Below are positions 56,095 through 64,000 of a stretch of 64,000 bases of DNA, in pieces. Source of the DNA: Armigeres subalbatus (taxonomy: Eukaryota; Arthropoda; Insecta; Diptera; Culicidae); the NCBI RefSeq assembly GCF_024139115.2, contig NC_085141.1:398500042-398564041 (forward strand), read 5' to 3'. Every line of letters begins with the position of its first letter. The stretch's first letter is position 1. The notes below the pieces were generated by a model. It ran no database searches. It was not told where the DNA came from and saw nothing but the letters and a program-made list of their open reading frames with translations. A program made the translations under genes and the position numbers.

Positions 56095-58020
56095 CTCCGG
56101 CAAAAAGACAATGCGACCCGAAATGTTGTTCGTTAGCCGGTTGCCTAGCTACAACAACTGCAGCTCCCGACAAAGAAGGCGACGTTGAATGGATGAACTA
56201 CGTACTACATACCTAAGTGCGCCGTGGCTGGATTTTGGTTACCAAAGAAACCCAAGAGTGCGAGTGTGTTTTCTTGGGTGCATTACCGACGAGAGACCCC
56301 GACCTATGCATGCAACAAAGCTTATTGGTGGGTTAGTTAGGTATGGATCCGTAAAGAGCATTACTGTGACCGAGCGCGCGCGTTTACTACCCCTTCGGAT
56401 CGGATGGTTAAAGGCGATGTGATGGATGATGACGATGACGTCGCTCTCAACTAAGAAGGGCACTCCTTCCAGAAACTAAGGAAAACAAGACAGTGCAAGT
56501 AAAGCTGAAGCTTGCGAAAATGCTGGCACGCTGCTGGTTGAAGCAAACAGCAGCTGAGCAAATTGCGATAAATTTGCTTCGTTTGGAAGTGTACTAAATT
56601 TGATGCCACTAGCATTGGGTGTTGTTGAGGAACGTTAGTTGAGTTCTCTCTGGAACGATGAAAACATGCGGGTTTTGTTTGTTTTGGTGGTGGGAAAATT
56701 GAAGTGCACTTGCCTTATGGGAACGAAGAATGAGCAGCTTGATGGATGCCGGGTTGAATCTGCAATAAAAATATGTGGTTCAATTAGTATCACTCCATCG
56801 AAATGTTTTAATGTAAATTTAGGAACAAAGATATTACAGATCCTATCAAAAGTGAATAACTTTGCGTCTTGTATTTTTTTAATGTGATTTCAAGTATTAT
56901 ATTCGGTAGGCCTAGTTTGATTCTACGGAATGAATAAGGAGAATACAGAATTTGGTATTTTCGGTACGATTATGTTCACACTAAAAAAACAGAATTATGA
57001 GCTCGGGATAATCCTTCATCATGGTAACAATTCTTCAGTATTAATATCAAATACTGAAAGCTGTAAGGTACAAAATAAAGCCCTAAATGATTTGTGCGGT
57101 ACATAGATCCCGAGGACGCTTTTGCGGTGCATAAAAATAGTTTCCATTCTGTTTCATCCATAGCTGTTTATGTTACCAGTTGTATGTTTGGACTGAGGGT
57201 CTACAGATCGGATGTACCTCAATGACATTCACGTGAAATCTATTCGAATAGGTAGCAGAAATTAAATGAAAAGAAACCTAACAGAACTAAAATAAAATAA
57301 ATTATTTCATTTTTTTAAAAAGAGATAAATGCTTTTTAATCTACCTCACTTATCGCTGTTTCTCAACTGTTCATTCACTATTACAACGTCATTCACACGA
57401 TCTATCGTGTCACACAAATCCAAACAACAGACGAACGACAATCTTTCGACTCACTCTCATTGGTGACGAACATATGTCCAATTTCCCACACCTCCGCCAT
57501 ATTTCTTGCTCCGGCAGGTTAAACGCGAAATCGAGCAGAACTCGTAAATCTTTCGCTTAATCGTTACGTATGAACATCAGTCGCAGCAGCAGTAAGTTTC
57601 GCCAGCCGGAGAAGCCTCATCCGGCTGGCTGGTCCCGACCCCTGGGGACTGGGAACCAGGGCCCTAGGAAGGCGGTTGATCTCGCGAGCCCCAACGACAC
57701 GCGCGTTTATTTACCGAACCCTCTGAAGCCACATATTTGCGAGAGAAATCTTATCACAATCTACCATCATTACTGTAGCGTGCGCGCGCGCGTGTTCGAG
57801 GTTGTTAGTTAGATGATGTCGTCGCGGCGTACCGACGACTGTGAAGACTCCGTTTCCTCTATCATTCATTGCATCGAAACCGTTGCCACCTGATGCATTT
57901 TCGCATCATGCCAAGTTGCATGGAGTCAACTGAGAGCTTGCAGTAACCATCGCATGCCGCGGGATGGCAACGACGGCGACGTCAGGAAGCGTGTAATATT
58001 AAGCGCTATTTGTACTATTA
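56095..58020. other. Unique DNA including a GC-rich island at 57.45-57.85 kb
   Basis: No repeat family is recognised. The island holds two strong hairpins (gccagccgg...ccggctggc near 57602-57628, ccctgg...ccaggg near 57640-57662) and a gcgcgcgcg run near 57780. It also holds an ATG frame of 80 codons (57570-57812) with no known domain. The composition differs from the AT-rich surroundings and could mark a promoter or enhancer. A second GC-richer stretch is 56.16-56.45 kb. Confidence 0.4.
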
Positions 58021-58672
58021 TACCGTGGGGCATCGAAATCCGTACACTTAAGCACCTTAGTATATGAAAAAATCATTAGAAAATAGGAATCGAATGTAAA
58101 TAAAAGGTTTGTCATTGACACAGGAGCATGAAGGCTTTTACTTTTGAAGTATTTCACATTCACTCATTAAAAACTACGAAAAACATGATAAAATAATGAA
58201 TAAAATCAACTACCCCTGACTCGAAATCCGTACACAGTGGACGGATTTCGAATCAAAGTATCAAAATCCGTACAGTTTTTTTTTAACTAAATATTTAAAT
58301 TGAAGCAGTCTGATTGACTAAACTACCACTGTAAATAGTTCGATACGGACCCTGAGAAGCGATCCCTTCGATTTGTATTCCGCTTATCTTAGCAATTAAA
58401 ACATAGTTACTTTTGGTGCAATTATGCTCTACCCAAAAGCAAGATGGCGGCCGAAACTCCGCGTTTGGTGGATGGTGATTTGTTTTTGATTTTTGTTGTT
58501 TTAATTTCAAAGTCTTCTTTCCATTTATATACCCTTAAAGCTTACTGCCAAGTATCTGAACAGGATAAGATAAATTATTCCTACATTAATTACCTTTATC
58601 CCCCTTTAATTTATTGATATCTCATAAGGTGGACGGATTTCGGTGCTGTACGGATTTCGGTCCCGCACGGTA
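58021..58672. mobile_element. TA MITE with repeated AATCCGTACA boxes
   Basis: It starts TACCGTGGGG and ends TCCCGCACGGTA, TA-flanked with CCGTG/CACGG ends. The decamer aatccgtaca or its complement occurs near both ends and in the middle (about 58036, 58227, 58265, 58648). This resembles subterminal transposase-binding repeats. No transposase frame. Confidence 0.75.
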
Positions 58673-60317
58673 TTGCCTTTTATGTAAATATGCCTCGCGT
58701 CGTCGTCGCCATCGCTCCATCTAGCTCTGCAGGCATTGGCTTCAATAACCTCTGGCGCTCCTGAGGTGGAAAGTTTGCTTTCGTTTTTCCTGACTGGTGT
58801 GCCTGGTAAGAAGGGCCAAAGACGATGGAAGACAAGCCTTTTAGGCAGAGACTTGTGATATTGTGTATTCAGTTTGAAAATGTTTGGTAGCACGTAGCCG
58901 ATGGACCGTAAGGCGTTTTTCCGAAGATTTTGTTGACGGAAAAAAATATCAATTACATATCAGTCATAAAGTCTTTCTGTTGTTGCTGACTTAGCTAGCA
59001 TCGGAAGATGACAGTAATTCGGAAGTGAAAAAACAGAAATCAATTCAGTGCTGCCAACACAATATTACTGTCTTGTATAGTAACTTGCATTCGAGGACAT
59101 TTGGTAATATTATTTTCCTAATGGCAGATATAAATCCACTAAGCCTTTGTTTTTCTTTGAACTTGGAATTCTTGATTTATTTTTAGAAACTAAAATAAAA
59201 GTTTGATTGCGCAACGTTTGATTTAATGCAATTCAGTATACTATTGTTATCAGACACCCGAAATAATTCATTACTCAGCTATTGGGCTGACAAAAATACC
59301 AGAACTTGCGATACTTAAACAAAACACGTATCACTTTTCATACTTTCCACGTAAATTAGGAATTTCCGCAAAATTTTGTTTATCCTGAAGACTACTAAAT
59401 TGACCTTTCTTGAAAACGCGAGAATTTTTAATTTTGGATTCCGTGAGGATTGCCCTTAACGCAAAAATTCCATATAAATTTATATTTTAGATGCCTCTGA
59501 CTATTTTTAAAACTTAAAACAAACAATCATAACAGTGCTGCAATTTTATTTTGATGATCTGTTTATAGTTTTATCATATTAAAAAATAAAATTTAAAAAA
59601 ACGGGCTTGGTGATCCTAGGTTCTATCCCGAACCGGTTCCATTCTCATGTTATGCATCTTTCAATGAATTCCTCATGTTCTAGCAATCACTAGAGCTGGA
59701 AATGTACTTCAAGCCATTTCTATCGTATACTGTCGAATTGACTTATTCTAGCATAAACTTTACGAATGCCACATCAATAAAAATAAATCAGATGGGCTGT
59801 GTAAAAGACACGATCGCAAGGTAGACGTTGGACAACGTAAGGATAATATTGTAACACAATACGCATTGTAGTTCATTACCCGAGTAGCACAATTGAGACC
59901 GATTCGGCTGCAACAACTCACATATGACTAGATTTGGTCGCACACAAGTGATAGCAACTCTTCTATGACAAGTGTGCTGCTTGCGTATGGTTATGATTTT
60001 AGTGTTAACTAAAGTATTTTGCAATTTCCTGCAGCGTACTCATCTTCCTCTTGCATGGTAGAGTTGACGGTGGAAATCAAAGTACATCTAGGTAGCTTCC
60101 TATATAGATCGATTTTCTCACATGCCTTAGCTTGGTGTCGCTGAGGAAATGAAGCGGATTAGAACTGATCTATTAAACCAAAAGGCCCTTCTCAGGGCCG
60201 CAATCACTGGAAAAGGGATATGACTGACATGATTTTTGTTCATTGTTCGAATTGATTGAAAAGAACCTATTCTAGTGAAAAGAATTATTGTCGATCATCA
60301 TCACTCGTATCACATGT
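58673..60317. other. Mostly unique DNA with one MITE relic
   Basis: No convincing gene is present. A relic of the TTAA palindrome family ('aaaacgcgag...ggattccgtgagg') lies at about 59425-59460. 'ggttctatcccgaaccgg' near 59620 faintly resembles a decayed tRNA T-arm. Confidence 0.4.
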
Positions 60318-61488
60318 GAGTAATTCTCGCTGAAACCGGGCCACTATTTGCACGAGGTTCTTAAAAATGCCTAAATTTATATTCTTTCGAAAGCTTTCGG
60401 CGAGTATATAAAGGATCCGAGTTAAATACTTCAGAAAGATGAACCCCTCGTTAGTTATACACGAAATCATTTTAATGGACCCCTCGATTTTTGTCAATTC
60501 TTGACTCACCAAAACTGTCATAACTCCAACATTTCTCAACCGATCATAGAGATTAGCATATCGTTGGAAAGAGGAAGAGTGTATCCTCAATTTACATTTT
60601 TAAAAATATAAGCAGCCATATTTAATTTGGCCGCCATCTTGGATTTCTTTTTGAAAACTATTTTTCCGCCAGGTTCGCAACCACCGATTTTGAATATCAA
60701 TACATCGATGGGAAGCTTAGCTTATATTGTGCCTTGTGTCCAAAAATCTCAGGTGTATGTTTTTTCTATCGAAAGTTATGTACGATTTACCAAATTATAT
60801 TTTGAAGGCCCATCTGACCAATGAACATTATTTTTATGGTTAATATGGTACTACGACGTCAGTTCCTTGATTTCATACACTATTCTAAGCCAAATATGTT
60901 TCAAAAATGAAAAGCATATCTACAACAGTATTTTATTTGAAGGGCTCAAAAGTTTCAAGCATAACGGAGCCGTATTCAAGTTATTGTATTAAATAATTCA
61001 AAAATTTTGGTATTGGTAAATCGTACATAACTTTTGATAGAAAAAACATACACCTGAGATTTTCAGACACAATATACAATATAAGCTAAGCTTTCCATAG
61101 ATGTATTAATATTCCAAATTGGTGGTTGCAAACCTGGCGGAAAAATAGTTTTCAAAAAGAAATCCAAGATGGCGGCCAAATTCAATATGGCTGCTTATAT
61201 TTTCATTATTGCAAATTGAGGATACACTCTTCCTCTTTCCATCGATATGCTGATTTCTATGATCGGTTGAGAAATGTTGGAGTTATGACAGTTTTGGTGA
61301 GTCAAGAATTGACAAAAATCGAGGGGTCCATTAAAATGATTTCGTGTATAACTAACGAGGGGTTCATCTTTCTGAAGTATTTAACTCGGATCCTTTATAT
61401 ACTCGCCGAAAGCTTTCGAAAGAATATAAATTTAGGCATTTTTAAGAACCTCGTGCAAATAGTGGCCCGGTTTCAGCGAGAATTACTC
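60318..61488. mobile_element. Long-inverted-repeat foldback element, copy 2 (~1.17 kb)
   Basis: It begins GAGTAATTCTCGCTG and ends CAGCGAGAATTACTC, flanked by ATGT on both sides (60314-60317, 61489-61492). Arms of about 470 bases are nearly identical. They extend further inward than in copy 1, through 'gtgtatgttttttctatcg'. The arms are more alike within this copy than between copies. Confidence 0.88.
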
Positions 61489-62689
61489 ATGTTTTATTTC
61501 CATCCATGCGAATACATTTTTGCAGCTTCTCCTTCTGACGCGCGCTCAAGATTTCACTACCGACGACAACATTCTGCTGTCACCAAGCGATTATAATTTG
61601 CACTTTAAACAAGATGCGTCTCGGCTAAACCTTTGTTTCCACAAAATTTAATCCTGAGAATCGATTTATTTTCAATACCTAATACAAAACCAAATAAATA
61701 TCTTGAGAAAATTTCACTTCATTGCCACTGATGCCATTCATGCAAATAAATATTTGTATCATGTCCCTCCGACGCGCCTCTCTATCTCTCTCGTGGTTCT
61801 GCTACGTACGGCAACTTTCTGGCGGTTAATTTAATTTGCACTTTGAACAAAATTCTTCACACAACAACCTTCCCTTGTATAAAATGGTGGTTGTAATTTA
61901 CATCATTCTGATGTCCGTGTTGGGAATGGGATTGGTTGGTTCTCATATTTTTACTGGGTAGGACAAGAATTGAAATTTCCAATAGTTTATCGTAAATAAT
62001 TTAAAGTTTCAATGAAATTGACAAATTGCTGGAGAGTTGCGAAGTCGATTACATCTCGAAAATCCATCAAAAGATAAAGGCTAAAAGTTTGTATGGGGAT
62101 TTCAGTCAAAATGTATAGGAAAATACACCTCCGTCACTCATTCAATCTGAAAATTTGTTCTGATTGCTCGATTGAGCTCAGAATTGCAAAAAGAGCAGTT
62201 GGTATGCTACAGAACAATTTCACAGAACGTTTTACGATGATTAAATGAACTTTTACTTAGCTTTCGGCTGATTTATTAGGAGCAGAATTGTGTATTTTTG
62301 GATTTATTGATCGAATCGTATCAGCCGAAAACTATAACGCTGGTAATGTCCTGTTGGCCATCATTTTAGACACCAATGTTAAGGGAACAGGTCCGCCAAG
62401 CAGCACACCAGCATAGACGAGTAACTAAATCATTCGTACAACTGTATCAAGTGACATATAAGGCGGTTATAGATAGCATTCTACCCCCATAAAAAATCTT
62501 CTCGATTTTCCCCCAGATTTAATCGGTTCTCGTCGGTAGCATCGACCGATCTTGGATCCGACGAATTTATAAATTGTTTCACCGAGCATTATGGGATTTT
62601 TACAGGGGAGCTAGCCGACGCGACGCCAAACGAAATCGGTAGACCAACAGCGACTAAATCAAATGATCAATAGGTGAATTTCGTTTTAA
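61489..62689. other. Unassigned DNA
   Basis: No gene or clear element end was found. 62.5-62.65 kb is GC-richer. Confidence 0.4.
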
Positions 62690-63120
62690 ATTATGTATGA
62701 CCAAATCATACGAAATAGAATGATTATTCGAATTAATAAATTTCATCATAGAGCGAATCAGACCAAATCTATTAATTGATCGGTGTGGAAAATAGTAACA
62801 TCAGATTAAATAGGGTGGTTAACTGATTTATTAAATTCTATCATGGATCAGATCAGATCAAATCTGTAGATTGATCCGTGAGAAACATAATATAATCAGA
62901 CGAAATAGGGTAATTAGTTGATTTATTCAATTTTACCATAGAGCTGATTAGATCAAATCTATAGATTGATCGGTGGGGAATACAAAGAAATTAGACGAAA
63001 TTGAGTGTTTAATCGGTTTATTGAATTTCATCGTGAAGCTAATCAGAAGAAATCTATAAATTGATTGGTGTAAAAAATCATGACATCAGATGAAATAGGA
63101 TACTTAATCGATTTAGTAAA
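62690..63120. repeat. ~95-bp degenerate tandem array, 4-5 units
   Basis: The motif 'atcagacgaaatagggt' and its variants occur near 62705, 62801, 62896, 62990 and 63083. Each is followed by 'gatttattaaatttcatca' and 'aaatctatagattgatcgg'. Confidence 0.82.
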
Positions 63121-64000
63121 TGGGTGGGCTGCATGATAGTTCTGGGACTGTCCATACTTTCATAGATGGCACCAGATCCGGGTGTATGAGCACTTTGTGG
63201 TCAAACGGTGTCGTTTCAAACTTCATAATTCTGTAAAAAACGTAATATTTGGAAAATTTAATTATTTCATCCAATCAATTCAATTCAGGAACTCCTTGGA
63301 TTACTGAATCTTCTGAGGAAGTGACCACTGTTAAGTTCGGAATCGTAACGTATGATCACTCAATTTTCATGATTTCTTAAAACCAGGAAATATCATAATT
63401 CTAACTTTAAGGAAGCCACACATTTCGGGAATCTGGTTAGCGGTATTTGTTACCATTTTTATACAGAGTGATAATATCGAAATTTTGGCATAATTAATAA
63501 TAAATCCAACCCATATACAAAGAAATGTTTGACTTTCGGCTCTCAACTGTGACCAGACATATCACGCGCTGGGTTTTCGTGGGATTTGGATTAAAACATT
63601 AATTTAGTACTTCCTCTGGATCCGATAATCCTGAAAGATATTAAAGTCGACCAATCTTGGACACTTACCTTGATTATTTCCGGAAAACCAGTCTTCATGA
63701 ATGCTCTGGAATGCGTATCAAGCAGAATATATCGAAAATAAAACCATATTTTATTAAATAAATATCAGATACTCACTTTTCTTCCTTTTACGTTTCTGAT
63801 CACAGGGATCCGATTTCGTCTGTTCATTAATCAGATGATCAAAATTAGCACCAAATACATAATCAATCGATTATTTTACCGATAAAATAGGTAACTATTG
63901 CAGGCGACTTAATTGTTCAACAAATCTGGCGACGAAAATATGTAGTCTACGTCAATCGACGTCGTCGGTGCAAAAATAGGCCGATATGGTAGGCACACGA
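63121..64000. other. Unassigned DNA at the window end
   Basis: The stretch shares short words with the preceding array ('ttaatcagatgatc', 'aatcaatcgatt' near 63825-63875). It may be the rest of one larger element that runs past the window. Confidence 0.35.

Overview
The window looks like nuclear DNA of a culicine mosquito, most likely Aedes-like. The reasons are a moderately AT-rich background, almost no open coding sequence, tRNA-derived SINEs with (AAG)n tails, non-LTR retrotransposon remnants, many TA- or TTAA-flanked palindromic MITEs and an extreme density of tandem repeats. The species call is inferred from recognised repeat style, not from a database search.

Layout. 0-5 kb: a ~145-bp degenerate array, a foldback element, and a decayed relic of a GAATTCC-type satellite interrupted by a SINE with clean target-site duplications. 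5.7-6.6 kb: a short TTAA/CCCTTATG piggyBac-like element. 6.6-10.4 kb: largely unique DNA. 10.4-12.4 kb: two inverted ~720-bp TA elements and a third fragment, each carrying a tRNA-like polymerase III core. 13-16 kb: a 5'-truncated SINE with a 13-bp duplication, then four inverted arrays of a GGACAAAAGGTCGAAA minisatellite around a palindromic MITE. 17.4-22.4 kb: a ~145-bp array, then a 3.8-kb 24-bp satellite whose two halves run in opposite directions. 22.5-27.1 kb: a 4.6-kb TTAA element with long inverted ends, filled by two ~140-bp minisatellites and lacking a transposase. 27-32 kb: a near-perfect small palindrome, a ~165-bp array and mostly unique DNA. 32.4-35.2 kb: a broken non-LTR retrotransposon on the minus strand.

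38.5-39 kb holds the one convincing host gene. It is a minus-strand, single-exon, 132-residue Cys-Gly-Pro repeat protein resembling the Drosophila Mst(3)CGP sperm-tail proteins. 39.7-44 kb: a polypyrimidine tract running into a 23-bp satellite that is tandemly triplicated with a ~350-bp piece containing a reverse-transcriptase fragment. 44-49 kb: mostly unique, with one TA element. 49-51.6 kb: a purine-rich array, a 5'-truncated non-LTR element with a TAAA tail, and a 54-bp array split by a TTAA palindrome. 52-64 kb: two tRNA-derived sequences, two copies of a ~1-kb foldback family, further TA and palindromic MITEs, a GC-rich unique island near 57.5 kb and a ~95-bp array near the end.

There is no operon-like system. 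The organising theme is repeat biology: mobile elements hosting or nucleating minisatellites, several of them as inverted pairs that could fold or give hairpin transcripts. The long repetitive open frames in the satellites exist only because the units stay open in several frames; they are not called as genes.
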